A stretch of DNA of 64,000 bases, taken from contig NZ_JBBKAH010000002.1 of the NCBI RefSeq assembly GCF_037652055.1, forward strand, positions 806,001 to 870,000, given 5' to 3'. This document shows, in pieces, positions 52,159 through 60,577 of this stretch. Source of the stretch: Pelagibius sp037652055 (GTDB lineage: Bacteria; Pseudomonadota; Alphaproteobacteria; Kiloniellales; Kiloniellaceae). Under the pieces are notes generated by a model. The model ran no database searches. It was not told where the DNA came from and saw only the letters and a list, made by a program, of their open reading frames with translations. Numbering within the stretch: position 1 is the stretch's first letter; each line of letters starts with the position of its first letter. A program made the translations under genes and the position numbers.

Positions 52159-53433
52159 ATGAGCGAGGGTCCGCACGCGCCCCAGCGCACGCGGGGCGCC
52201 CTGGTGGCGCTGGGCCTTGCCCTGGTCATCTATGCCGCCTTCAGCCAGTTCAAGCTGCCGGTGGTGCTGCCGGTGCTGATGGAAAACTACAGCTACGGGC
52301 GCGTTCTGGGCGGCGGCTTCATGTCGATCTTCGCGGTCTTCGGCATTCTGCTGTCAGTGCCGATCGGCCGCTTGGTGGCCCGCCGCGGCGCACTGGCTCT
52401 GGTCTTGGCCGCGCTGGCGATCATGGCGCTGGGCACCGCCCTTGGTCTGGCAGCGCCGCAATCCGGCATCGTCATGCTGTCCGGCCGCGGCCTGGAGGGA
52501 GCCGCCTTCGCCATTCTGGCGGTCGCCGGGCCGGCGCTGGCCACCGCAAATGCCGCACCGCAGCACCGCACCCTGGTTATCGGCCTGATGTCGACCTGGA
52601 TTCCGGGCGGCCAGTTGCTTGCGGCGCTGGTCGGCAGCCTCGCCACGCAGAACGACGGCAGCTGGCGTGTGCTTTGGCTCGTCGGGCTGGCGCTCGCCCT
52701 CGCACTGGCCGGCGTCACCTTCGCCATGATGCGGCCCTCTCCTCACCTGGGGCCTCACGGCACCGCGGGCAGAACCCAGATGAGCGCAGCCGCCGCCGCG
52801 CCGTGGAGCCGGCCGCAGTGGATCGCCCTGCTTCTGACCGGCGCCATTTTCATGACCTGGAGCGCGCAGTACATCGCCTATATGACTTGGCTGCCACTCT
52901 ACCTGGTCGAAGTGCAGGGCCTCTCCGTCGATGGCGCCATCGGCGGCTATCTGATCCCCGTGGTGCTGGTCGGCCTGTTCAACCTGATCACCGGCGTCCT
53001 GCTGCACCGCGGCCTGAAGCCACAGCGGATGCTGTTCGGCGCGCTGTTGGTGCAGGCGTCGGTGTGGTGGCTGCTGCCGGTGACCGGCGGCGGCCTCGGC
53101 GGGCTGGCCTCGCTGGCCGCCTACGGCATCACCGCCGGGATCGCGCCGACCTGCCTCTTTGCGCTCACCGCCCATCTCGTGACCACGCCGGGCGAGACCG
53201 CGCGCGCCTTCGGCGTTTCCATGACAGGACGCAACCTCGGCGTCCTCGGCGGTCCGCTGCTGCTGGCGCTTGCGATTGAACACGGTGCGGCGGACGCGAT
53301 CGGCGGCTGGCTGGCCGGCAGCCTGCTGATCGGTGCGGTCACCACGCTGGGCGTGGGGGCTTGCGGTCTGCTGCTGGCAGTCGTGCCGCGCGTGGAAGCG
53401 CGGCAGCGCGGCAGCGCGGGTGCCGCTGGATAA
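52159..53433 (+). CDS. MFS transporter (CynX/NimT-like)
   Basis: 424 residues with about twelve hydrophobic segments. Helix 1-2 block LVALGLALVIYAAFSQFKLP, the RRG loop after helix 2 (GRLVARRGALALVLAALAIM), and a central cytoplasmic stretch (SPHLGPHGTAGRTQM) place it in the major facilitator superfamily. It resembles cyanate/nitroimidazole-type CynX permeases loosely. Substrate undetermined. It stands alone between an MBL hydrolase and the orphan response regulator and is convergent with the latter. Confidence 0.85.
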   Translation: MSEGPHAPQRTRGALVALGLALVIYAAFSQFKLPVVLPVLMENYSYGRVLGGGFMSIFAVFGILLSVPIGRLVARRGALALVLAALAIMALGTALGLAAPQSGIVMLSGRGLEGAAFAILAVAGPALATANAAPQHRTLVIGLMSTWIPGGQLLAALVGSLATQNDGSWRVLWLVGLALALALAGVTFAMMRPSPHLGPHGTAGRTQMSAAAAAPWSRPQWIALLLTGAIFMTWSAQYIAYMTWLPLYLVEVQGLSVDGAIGGYLIPVVLVGLFNLITGVLLHRGLKPQRMLFGALLVQASVWWLLPVTGGGLGGLASLAAYGITAGIAPTCLFALTAHLVTTPGETARAFGVSMTGRNLGVLGGPLLLALAIEHGAADAIGGWLAGSLLIGAVTTLGVGACGLLLAVVPRVEARQRGSAGAAG

Positions 53434-53452
53434 CGTCGCGCGAAGTGCGCTT

Positions 53453-54148
53453 TCAGGGAACCAGCCGGTAGCCGCCGGGTTCGGTGACAAGGATCTCAGC
53501 CGCCGAGGGGTCTTCCTCGATCTTCTGTCGCAGACGGTAGACGTGAGTCTCCAGCGTATGGGTCGTCACCCCGGCATTGTAGCCCCAGACCTCGCCCAAC
53601 AGCTTATCGCGCCCCACGACGGCGTCGCCGCTGCGGTAGAGGTACTTGAGGATCGAGGTTTCCTTCTCCGTCAGCCGCACCTTCTTCTTGGACTCGCCAT
53701 GGGTCAGCAGCTTGGCGCTGGGGCGGAAGGTGTAGGGGCCGATCGTGAAGACGGCATCCTCGCTCTGCTCATGCTGGCGCAACTGCGCACGCATGCGTGC
53801 CAGCAGCACGCCGAGGCGAAAGGGCTTGGTCACGTAGTCGTTGGCGCCGGCATCGAGCGCCAGGATGGTGTCGGCGTCGGATTCCGCCGCCGTCAGCATG
53901 ATGATCGGCGACTTCACGCCGCCGCGGCGCATGAGGCGGCAGACCTCGCGCCCGTCCATGTCGGGCAGACCGACGTCGAGCAGGATGAGGTCGTAATACT
54001 CCGCCTTGGCCTTGTCGATGCCGTCGGCTCCGGTCGCAGCCTCGGCGGTGTCGAACTCCTCGTGCAGCCGCAGCTGCTCGCTCAGCGAGTGACGAAGCGC
54101 ATCGTCGTCGTCGATGAGAAGGATCTTTTTGCCGCTCGCGCCGCTCAT
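53453..54148 (-). CDS. OmpR-family response regulator without a neighbouring kinase
   Basis: 231 residues. Receiver domain with the phosphoacceptor D58 (YYDLILLDVGLPDMDG), the acidic pocket IDDDDA and the lysine in DYVTKPFRL; an OmpR/PhoB winged helix at about 130-228 (RLTEKETSILKYLYRSGDAV, then TLETHVYRLRQKIEEDP). No histidine kinase gene lies within 8 kb on either side, so the partner must be elsewhere. The family normally binds direct repeats upstream of targets. The 91-bp gap to the hydrolase gene gives no obvious self-site. Confidence 0.92.
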   Translation of the reverse strand: MSGASGKKILLIDDDDALRHSLSEQLRLHEEFDTAEAATGADGIDKAKAEYYDLILLDVGLPDMDGREVCRLMRRGGVKSPIIMLTAAESDADTILALDAGANDYVTKPFRLGVLLARMRAQLRQHEQSEDAVFTIGPYTFRPSAKLLTHGESKKKVRLTEKETSILKYLYRSGDAVVGRDKLLGEVWGYNAGVTTHTLETHVYRLRQKIEEDPSAAEILVTEPGGYRLVP

Positions 54149-54239
54149 CCTGAGAGATCCAATTGTAAACCCGCCCCGAAAACTGTGGAAACCTCAGATA
54201 GCACCGCTGTCACAGCGGTTCAAGCGAACCCCAAAGCGG

Positions 54240-55133
54240 TTAACCGGCCTTGAGGAGTTGCTGCACCGCGGCATGGAGGGCGTGGTCCGGATCAGCCAGG
54301 GCATCGACGGCGGAGAAATGATTGAGGCCGGTCATGCCGACTTCGCGCACTGCCAGGCCGCGGCCTTGCCAGGCGCTGGCGTATTCCGCCTGCTGGCGCA
54401 GGAATTCGTCGGTCTCCTCGCTGCCGACCGCCACCACCAGCCGCGGCACTTCTTCCGACGGACCGCTCGGCAGGCTGTGCAGGGGGCTCCAGGGCGCCAC
54501 CTCGCCCGCTGCGATGGCGAGCACTTTGTTGTGATAGCTGAGGCGGATCGGCTCCAGGTCGTAGACGCCGGAGATCGCAACGGCACCGGCCAACAGGTCC
54601 GGAGACAGGTCCGGCGCGACCGCCATCCAGTCGGTGGAGGCCGCCATGGCCGCGAGGTGGCCGCCGGCGGAGTGGCCGGCGACGACGATGCGCGCCGGAT
54701 CGACGCCCAGCTCGCCGGCGTGACGGTAGAGCCAGGCGAGCGCGCGGCGCACCTGGTCGATCATGATGCCGATCTTGGTGGCCGGTGCGAGGCCGTAGTT
54801 GAGGCTGGCGAAGGCGATGCCGCGCTCGACGAAAGCAGGCGCCATGTAGCTGTAGTCGCCCTTGTCGAGGGCCTGCCAATAGCCGCCGTGAATGAAGACC
54901 AGCAGCGGCGCCGCCGGGACGCCTTCGGCCGGGAAGAGGTCGAGGGTCTCCATCGGCGTCGTGCCGTAAGCGAGATCGAGCCGGCCGCCGAGTCCGGCGC
55001 GTACCGCCGCGCTGTCCTCGGCCCAGCGCTGGAAGTATTGCGGATGCTCCGGCCAGCGGGCCCTGAGGTTCAGCTGGCGGTCGAGGTCCGCCTGATCGTA
55101 ATCCCGGAATACCGTCTCTGCCGCTGCCGCCAT
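54240..55133 (-). CDS. Alpha/beta hydrolase, kynurenine-formamidase-like
   Basis: 297 residues from the ATG at 55133; a TTG at 55154 is the alternative. HSL/BD-FAE-type fold with the oxyanion motif VFIHGGYWQALDKGDY (about 79-94) and the nucleophile S155 in VVAGHSAGGHLAAMA. Both are typical of arylformamidases (KynB-like esterases) and of carboxylesterases in the HSL group. The N-terminal DLAYGTTPMETLDLFPAEG also fits. No kynurenine pathway genes are near. Cytosolic, monocistronic. Confidence 0.85.
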   Translation of the reverse strand: MAAAAETVFRDYDQADLDRQLNLRARWPEHPQYFQRWAEDSAAVRAGLGGRLDLAYGTTPMETLDLFPAEGVPAAPLLVFIHGGYWQALDKGDYSYMAPAFVERGIAFASLNYGLAPATKIGIMIDQVRRALAWLYRHAGELGVDPARIVVAGHSAGGHLAAMAASTDWMAVAPDLSPDLLAGAVAISGVYDLEPIRLSYHNKVLAIAAGEVAPWSPLHSLPSGPSEEVPRLVVAVGSEETDEFLRQQAEYASAWQGRGLAVREVGMTGLNHFSAVDALADPDHALHAAVQQLLKAG

Positions 55134-55278
55134 ACCGGGCACCGTCCCCCTCAAGCCGTCATCTCGAGCGCCGGGACCGTTCCGTTCCGCCTGCGAAACG
55201 CTGGCGTTTTCGGTCGGCGACGCCTATCTGTTGCGTAACCCGGCGCGGCCTCCGACAGGGACCCCGGGAGGCGCCACC

Positions 55279-56508
55279 GTGACACGGTGGCGGCCAGCCC
55301 GTAAAGTGCCGAAAAGAGAGCCGGATACACCCCTGAAGCACCAGATGCAGCAGCCCGCCAAACGCCAGAAATCCCCCGATGCCGCCGTTCTGCAGGCGGT
55401 GGAGCGGGCGTTCGCCGAATTACGGCGTGGCGCCAGCGTGGTGCTGCATGACTGGTCGGGCCAGGGCGCCCTGGTCCAGGCCGCCGAGCAGGCGACGCCT
55501 GAGGGCCTGGCGGCGCTGGCCGCGCTGACCGGGACCGAGCCTCTGCTGCTGCTGACGGCGCGGCGCGCCCAGGCGCTGGGACTGCCGGGCGCCGAGCCGC
55601 TGATCGCCAGCGGCGGCGTCATGGCGCTGGCCCTCAACCTGACGGGGGACAGGAACGACCGGCAGGCCGAGAGCATTCGTGCCTTGGCCGACCCCACCGC
55701 GCCGCAGAACGCGCCGCTGCGGGCGCGCCAGGTGGCTACCGCGCCGGCCGGCCTGGACATTGCCGCGGTTGAACTGACCAAGCTGGCCCGCCTGCTGCCC
55801 GCCGCCCTGCTGGCGCCGCTGCCTGGCCAGCCGGTGCAGAGCCCGGTCGCCTGGGCCGATGCCCACGACCTGATGGCCGTTTCCGCCGCCAATGTCGCCG
55901 AGTACCGCTTCGCCGCGGCCCGCGGCCTGACCAAGGTCGCCGAAGCGGCGGTGCCGCTGGCCGGCGCCGAGCAGGCACGCATCATCGCCTTCCGCCCCGA
56001 TGACGGCGGCATGGAGCACCTGGCCATCGTGGTCGGCGAGCCGCAGCCGGACCAGCCGCTGCTGCTGCGCCTGCATTCGGAGTGCTTCACCGGTGACCTC
56101 CTGGGTTCACTGCGCTGCGACTGCGGCGACCAGCTGCGCGGCGCCATCCAGGCGATGGCGGAAGCCGGCGCCGGCATCGTGCTGTACCTGATGCAGGAAG
56201 GCCGCGGCATCGGCCTGGTCAACAAGCTGCGCGCCTATACCCTGCAGGACCGCGGCTCCGACACCCTGGACGCCAACGAGCAACTGGGCTTCGACGCCGA
56301 CGAGCGGGTCTACTTGCCGGCTGCCCAGATGCTGCACCAGTTGGGCTTTCGCAAAGTGAGGCTGCTGACGAACAACCCGCAGAAGGTCGCCGCGCTCAGC
56401 CGCTTCGGCATCGCAGTCGAAGAGCGGGTCGGCCACAGCTTTCCCTCCAACGGCCACAACGAGTTCTACCTCGCCACCAAGGCGACCCGCTTCGGGCACC
56501 TGTTCTAG
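55279..56508 (+). CDS. ribA: GTP cyclohydrolase II with a decayed RibB-like N-domain
   Basis: 409 residues from the GTG at 55279, chosen because GGGAGG sits 7 bp upstream; an ATG at 55345 is also possible. The C-terminal half is RibA: zinc cysteines C269, C280 and C282 (LHSECFTGDLLGSLRCDCGD), EGRGIGLVNKLRAYTLQD and RLLTNNPQKV. It opens the GTP ring, the first step of riboflavin synthesis. The N-terminal half (ERAFAELRRGASVVLHDWSG, ALVQAAEQATPEGLAALAAL) follows the DHBP synthase RibB outline but lacks its acidic DDEDREN-EGD active-site motif, so it is probably catalytically dead. Confidence 0.9.
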   Translation: MTRWRPARKVPKREPDTPLKHQMQQPAKRQKSPDAAVLQAVERAFAELRRGASVVLHDWSGQGALVQAAEQATPEGLAALAALTGTEPLLLLTARRAQALGLPGAEPLIASGGVMALALNLTGDRNDRQAESIRALADPTAPQNAPLRARQVATAPAGLDIAAVELTKLARLLPAALLAPLPGQPVQSPVAWADAHDLMAVSAANVAEYRFAAARGLTKVAEAAVPLAGAEQARIIAFRPDDGGMEHLAIVVGEPQPDQPLLLRLHSECFTGDLLGSLRCDCGDQLRGAIQAMAEAGAGIVLYLMQEGRGIGLVNKLRAYTLQDRGSDTLDANEQLGFDADERVYLPAAQMLHQLGFRKVRLLTNNPQKVAALSRFGIAVEERVGHSFPSNGHNEFYLATKATRFGHLF

Positions 56509-56689
56509 GTCCCCAGAAGCAGCGTTGCCTGCCGGACACCCGGCAAGATCGGCACCCGCCGGTCCTGCGCCGCGGGCAGAAGCTGCAGCACAGGCCGGCA
56601 GCGCCGCCGAGGTGCCTACCCTAAATCATTGATTTTCCGGTTATTGAGGCCCTGGCCCACTTCTTGCTGATTAGCGGTCGGAGGACTCT

Positions 56690-57613
56690 ATGTACGACTT
56701 GGAAGTGACCGGCATTCACACTGGCCTGCCGCCTGGCGCGCAGGAGGGCGCGCGCTATGAGGGGCAGCCCCAGCTGGACTTCAGCTTCGGCGACTTCCTG
56801 GACATCATTAATCCGCTGCAGCACATCCCCCTGGTCGGCAACCTCTACCGCGAGGTCACCGGCGACGAGATCAGCCCCCACGCCCGGATCCTGGGTAACA
56901 CCTTATTCGGCGGCCCCTCCGGCTTCCTCGCCTCCATCGCCAACGTTTTCTACGAGGCCGTCGCCGGCGAGGATGTCGGCGAGACGGTGATCGCCATGCT
57001 CAGCGGCGACGGCGGCGATGCCGAGCCGCAGTTAGCCCGAGACGAAGCCGGCAACGAGGTCGGAACCAGCGACGCCGTGATCCCTGCCGCGGCCGCCAGC
57101 GAGAGCGCGCTGCCGGCACCGTTGGAGACATCCGCCAGCGCCGTCGGCCACGCCGATGCCGTGCTGCCGCAAACTGACCCCAGCATGCTGACAGGCCAGG
57201 ACGCGCTGAACGCCTTGTTCATGGACCTGAGGGGCGCCAGCCAGGCTCAGCCATCGATGCCGGTGGCTGCCGGCGAGCGGCAGGCGATGCCGTTGCCTGG
57301 ACGCCAGGACACGGCGCCTGCGAAGTCCTATCCGCTGCCGCCGCGCCACATCCGCATCGCCCCACAGACAGCGCCGGCGGCGGTCTCGCCAAGGGACACA
57401 GCCGCGCCACCACCAGCCACGGCTGCAGCGGAAGAAGCCGTACATCCCCTGCTGTTCGCCCAGGAAGCCGGAGAGGGTGGCGTTGCCGACCGCATGATGC
57501 AGGCACTCGACAAGTATCAGGCGATGGCCCAGCAGCGCCACAAGCAGCCAGAAGACGAGGACAAGCCGGCCTGGGAAAGTGATCCCGTGCCGGCGCCGGC
57601 CGGCGGCTTGTGA
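56690..57613 (+). CDS. Conserved-looking hypothetical with Pro/Ala-rich C-terminus
   Basis: 307 residues, function not recognised. A compact N-terminal segment (residues about 30-100: DFSFGDFLDIINPLQHIPLV, GNLYREVTGDEISPHARILG, GGPSGFLASIANVFYEAVAG) looks conserved and is followed by a long, low-complexity acidic and Ala/Pro-rich region (110-307). I recall short proteins with the INPLQHIP-VG-YR-TGDEI core in other alphaproteobacteria, without a function. No signal peptide or membrane helix is clear. GGAGGA precedes the start. It lies between ribA and an L,D-transpeptidase gene. Confidence 0.75.
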   Translation: MYDLEVTGIHTGLPPGAQEGARYEGQPQLDFSFGDFLDIINPLQHIPLVGNLYREVTGDEISPHARILGNTLFGGPSGFLASIANVFYEAVAGEDVGETVIAMLSGDGGDAEPQLARDEAGNEVGTSDAVIPAAAASESALPAPLETSASAVGHADAVLPQTDPSMLTGQDALNALFMDLRGASQAQPSMPVAAGERQAMPLPGRQDTAPAKSYPLPPRHIRIAPQTAPAAVSPRDTAAPPPATAAAEEAVHPLLFAQEAGEGGVADRMMQALDKYQAMAQQRHKQPEDEDKPAWESDPVPAPAGGL

Positions 57614-57684
57614 CCTCCGATCTGCTCTAGGGACCGCTCAATTCCCCTGGCCCGGCGCCGTCGGCGGGCGCTAGGCTGCCGGCC

Positions 57685-58209
57685 ATGAGCAACTCCCCGC
57701 AAGATCTTCAGATATCCCTTGAGAACGGCAAGGCCACCGCCCGCTGGGGCGCGGCCGGCTGGCGCTGCGCGGTCGGCCGCGGCGGACTGGGCGAGAAGGG
57801 CGGCGAGGGCGACGGCATTACGCCGGTCGGGCGCTGGTCAATGCGCCGGGTGCTTTACCGCGCCGACCGGGTGAGCAAGCCGGCGACGGCGCTGCCCTGC
57901 CAAGCCATCGCTCCGGACGACGGCTGGTGCGACGATCCCGCCGATCCAGCCTACAACAAACCGGTGCGCCTGCCCTATCCCGCCAGCCATGAGACGATGA
58001 CCCGCGGCGACCATCTCTACGATGTTGTGGTGGTCCTGGCGCACAACGACGATCCGGTGGTGCCCGGCGCCGGCAGCGCCATATTCCTGCACGTCGCCCG
58101 CGATGACTACGGCCCGACAGAAGGCTGTGTCGCCCTGGCCCTGCCCGACCTGCTGGAGGTGCTGAAGTCCGCCACGACGCAGAGCGCGGTCGCGGTCGTG
58201 GCACCCTGA
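57685..58209 (+). CDS. L,D-transpeptidase family (YkuD) protein
   Basis: 174 residues. The YkuD catalytic motif HVARDDYGPTEGCVAL has H136 and the nucleophile C148. The upstream part (GEGDGITPVGRWSMRRVLYR) contains the G-D-x-x-T-P-x-G strand typical of the family. Such enzymes form 3-3 cross-links or attach lipoproteins to peptidoglycan. No signal peptide is visible, so export or a cytosolic role in the small YkuD subgroup is unclear. It may share a transcript with the preceding gene (71 bp gap). Confidence 0.88.
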   Translation: MSNSPQDLQISLENGKATARWGAAGWRCAVGRGGLGEKGGEGDGITPVGRWSMRRVLYRADRVSKPATALPCQAIAPDDGWCDDPADPAYNKPVRLPYPASHETMTRGDHLYDVVVVLAHNDDPVVPGAGSAIFLHVARDDYGPTEGCVALALPDLLEVLKSATTQSAVAVVAP

Positions 58210-58215
58210 GGTCAA

Positions 58216-58249
58216 GCGGCCGGGGAGGTCAGGCGGCCGGGGAGGTCAG
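58216..58249. repeat. 17-bp perfect tandem repeat
   Basis: GCGGCCGGGGAGGTCAG occurs twice in direct succession (58216-58232 and 58233-58249), just after the L,D-transpeptidase stop, with a partial third copy. Purely a short tandem duplication; possible effect on mRNA decay only. Confidence 0.6.
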
Positions 58250-58365
58250 GCAGCGGGTCGCAGCCGGAAATTTGCCCGGGCATGGCACCGCGGGCGGCCT
58301 CACTGCGTATGTATGGCTGTTGGGGGAGTTGATAAGGGGCGTTACCCATCAGGAGATACGCAAAC

Positions 58366-59016
58366 ATGAAACCTGCAGAAATTGACGCAAAGGGTGCCGG
58401 CAGAGAGAGCCCCGTTGGGGTTTGCGCCGTGGCGGCGGGCATCGCGACGACAATCCTGCTGAGCCTGGCCGCCTGCGCGGGCGGCGGATCTGGCGTCGTC
58501 TACAGCAGCGACTTCACCGCCGGCTACGATCCGCGCAGCCTGGGCGCGGCGATGTCGCGCGCGCCGCTGCTGGTCGAGACGTATGGCAACCCGGCGCCCG
58601 GCCAGGCCACCGAGAATGTCGCCCGCGCCTCGGCGCAGGCCTTGCGCCAGCATGGCCCGTCTTGGCTGCCGCGCAATTACACCGACAGCGCAGTGGACGC
58701 CGCCAACGGCCCCTACCGCCTGCGCATCGCCTACGGCCTGCCCAAGGCCTTCAACCGGCAAGAGATGTGCGGCGCGGAGATGGGCCCGGCGGCGATCGAG
58801 GCCGCGCGCCGCGACGGCGATGCGCCGACCGGCCGCACGCTGGCCAGCCTCTGCCGGGGCCAGACCATGATCGGCATCGCCGAGGGCGCACCGAACGTTA
58901 CCGGAACCGACAGCACCGCCTTCGCCGAATTCGTCGGCCGCCTGGGCCGCTCGGCCATGCCGCGGCGCAATCCCGTGATGGATGACGATTGCATGTTCCG
59001 CCGCTGCGACGACTAG
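58366..59016 (+). CDS. Putative lipoprotein of unknown function
   Basis: 216 residues. N-terminal segment AAGIATTILLSLAACAGG carries a lipobox-like LAAC with C37, following a 20-residue polar leader that is unusually long. The mature part (YDPRSLGAAMSRAPLLVETY, YRLRIAYGLPKAF, QTMIGIAEGAPNVTGTDSTA) is not recognised. Cysteines near the end (CMFRRCDD) might form a disulfide. Membrane anchoring is inferred. It ends 10 bp before the convergent YggS gene. Confidence 0.75.
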   Translation: MKPAEIDAKGAGRESPVGVCAVAAGIATTILLSLAACAGGGSGVVYSSDFTAGYDPRSLGAAMSRAPLLVETYGNPAPGQATENVARASAQALRQHGPSWLPRNYTDSAVDAANGPYRLRIAYGLPKAFNRQEMCGAEMGPAAIEAARRDGDAPTGRTLASLCRGQTMIGIAEGAPNVTGTDSTAFAEFVGRLGRSAMPRRNPVMDDDCMFRRCDD

Positions 59017-59026
59017 CGGTTAGGCC

Positions 59027-59719
59027 TCAGGGCTGCGGCGGCTGCGGGCGGGCGCCGAAAATGCCGGTGCCGACCCGCACCAGAGTAGCGCCGAAGCGCA
59101 CCGCGATTTCGTAGTCGCCGCTCATGCCCATGGAAAGGCCGGCGAGTTCGTTGCGCCGGGCGATCTCGCGCAGCAGGGCGAAGTGCAGCGACGGCTCCTC
59201 GTCGAGCGGCGGGATGCACATGAGGCCCAGGATATCGAGGCCAAGGGCGCGGCAGTCGGCAATGAAGCCGTCGGCCTCCTTCGGCCCGACGCCGGCTTTC
59301 TGCGGTTCCTCGCCGGTGTTGACCTGAATGTAGCAGCCCGGCGCTACGCCCAGCTTGGCCGCCTCCTTGGCGATCGCCTGCGCCAACTTGGGACGGTCGA
59401 CCGTCTCGATGACGTCGAACAGCTGCAGGGCGTCCTTCACCTTGTTGGTCTGCAGCGGCCCGATGAGGTGCAGGCGCAGCTGCGGGTGGGCCTGCTTGAG
59501 GGCCGGAAACTTGCCTTGTGCCTCCTGCACCCGGTTCTCGCCGAAAACCGTCTGGCCGGCGGCCAGCGCCGCCTCGACCGCCGCGGCGGGATGCGTCTTG
59601 CTGACCGCCACCAGGCCGACGGACGAGACATCGCGCCCCGCCTCCTTGGCAGCGGCGGCGATCTTCGCGCGCACCCCGTCCAGGTTGGCGCCGATCTCGG
59701 CTGCGGTCGTTTCAAACAT
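59027..59719 (-). CDS. YggS-family PLP-binding protein
   Basis: 230 residues. PLP lysine K41 (GLVAVSKTHPAAAVEAAL), then FGENRVQEAQGKF, HLIGPLQTNKVKDAL and the end block LSMGMSGDYEIAVRFGATLV with RVGTGIFGAR. This is the PLP homeostasis protein (PROSC/YggS), which buffers pyridoxal phosphate and keeps amino-acid pools balanced. It is cytosolic and without known catalytic activity. It lies 27 bp downstream of the tandem sulfotransferase genes and may be co-transcribed with them. Confidence 0.94.
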   Translation of the reverse strand: MFETTAAEIGANLDGVRAKIAAAAKEAGRDVSSVGLVAVSKTHPAAAVEAALAAGQTVFGENRVQEAQGKFPALKQAHPQLRLHLIGPLQTNKVKDALQLFDVIETVDRPKLAQAIAKEAAKLGVAPGCYIQVNTGEEPQKAGVGPKEADGFIADCRALGLDILGLMCIPPLDEEPSLHFALLREIARRNELAGLSMGMSGDYEIAVRFGATLVRVGTGIFGARPQPPQP

Positions 59720-59746
59720 GGGTCACCATCCTGCCTCCGGACATCA

Positions 59747-60574
59747 TTACACGTAGCCGAAGCGTTTCATCTGGACCGCGTGGTCGCTTTCGATGCGCGC
59801 CACCTGGTCCGGCGTCAGCTTTTCGCGCCAGCCGCCGGAGCGCCCGGAGCGGAAAAACCGCTCGCTGTGCAACGAGCGTTCTACGAAACCCTGTTCGGCC
59901 TCCATCTTCTGCAACCGCTTGAAGGAGGAAAAGTCGATCGCCTTTTTCACCCGCGCCTTGTCGGTGGAGATGCCGAAGTGGCGGGCGACGCGGCCGAACT
60001 GGTCGAGGGGATCGGCCAGCAGATCCTCGTAGCGCACCGTGAAGATCCCGGGATGGTTCCACTTGGTCCAGGATTCCACGTGGTTGGACCAACTGCTCTG
60101 CAGCTCGTGGACGATGACGCCGGGCATCGCCGCACAGGTGGCCAGGGGATCGATCATTTTCTCCACCATCTCGTCGATCGAGATGCCGAAGTGGTCGGCG
60201 GCGGAGATCACCACATCGCGTGGGTCGCGGATGATGTAAACCGCGCCGAAGGTGGCCTTCATCGAAAAGATCGGTTGGCCACAGTCCTCCCCGAGATAGC
60301 TGTGGGTCTTCATCGGGATAACGTTCTTGTTGAGGCTGACCGCGCGCTCCTGCGCCCTGACGCGCAGCGCCGCGATCTCCTTCGGGGCGAGGTCGGAAAC
60401 TTCGCCCTGCACGAACGGGCGGAACCATATCTCTGTCGGCTCGCTGGGACAGATCTCGCTGATTCGCTTCAGCGGCAGGGGGTCAGCCTCATCGAGGATG
60501 AGATTGGCGAGAAAGCTGCGCATCCAGGTGTTGCCCGACTTGGGGTAGGACGCGATCCAGAGGATGCCGGGCAC
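59747..60574 (-). CDS. Sulfotransferase domain protein, tandem copy 2
   Basis: 275 residues. PAPS-dependent sulfotransferase with the 5'-phosphosulfate loop SYPKSGNTWMRSF (residues 9-21) and the 3'-phosphate motif YIIRDPRDVVISAADHFG (about 113-130). It aligns without gaps to the neighbour at 60578-61456 and over half of the residues are identical by eye, indicating a tandem duplication. It transfers sulfate to an unknown alcohol, amine or glycan, probably in the cytosol. Three bases separate the two genes. Confidence 0.9.
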   Translation of the reverse strand: MPGILWIASYPKSGNTWMRSFLANLILDEADPLPLKRISEICPSEPTEIWFRPFVQGEVSDLAPKEIAALRVRAQERAVSLNKNVIPMKTHSYLGEDCGQPIFSMKATFGAVYIIRDPRDVVISAADHFGISIDEMVEKMIDPLATCAAMPGVIVHELQSSWSNHVESWTKWNHPGIFTVRYEDLLADPLDQFGRVARHFGISTDKARVKKAIDFSSFKRLQKMEAEQGFVERSLHSERFFRSGRSGGWREKLTPDQVARIESDHAVQMKRFGYV

Positions 60575-60577
60575 GAT

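Noticed and set aside
55155..55278. Possible FMN riboswitch ahead of ribA
   Set aside because: None of the conserved FMN-aptamer segments (such as AGGGCGGGG-type starts) could be found, and the gap is short.
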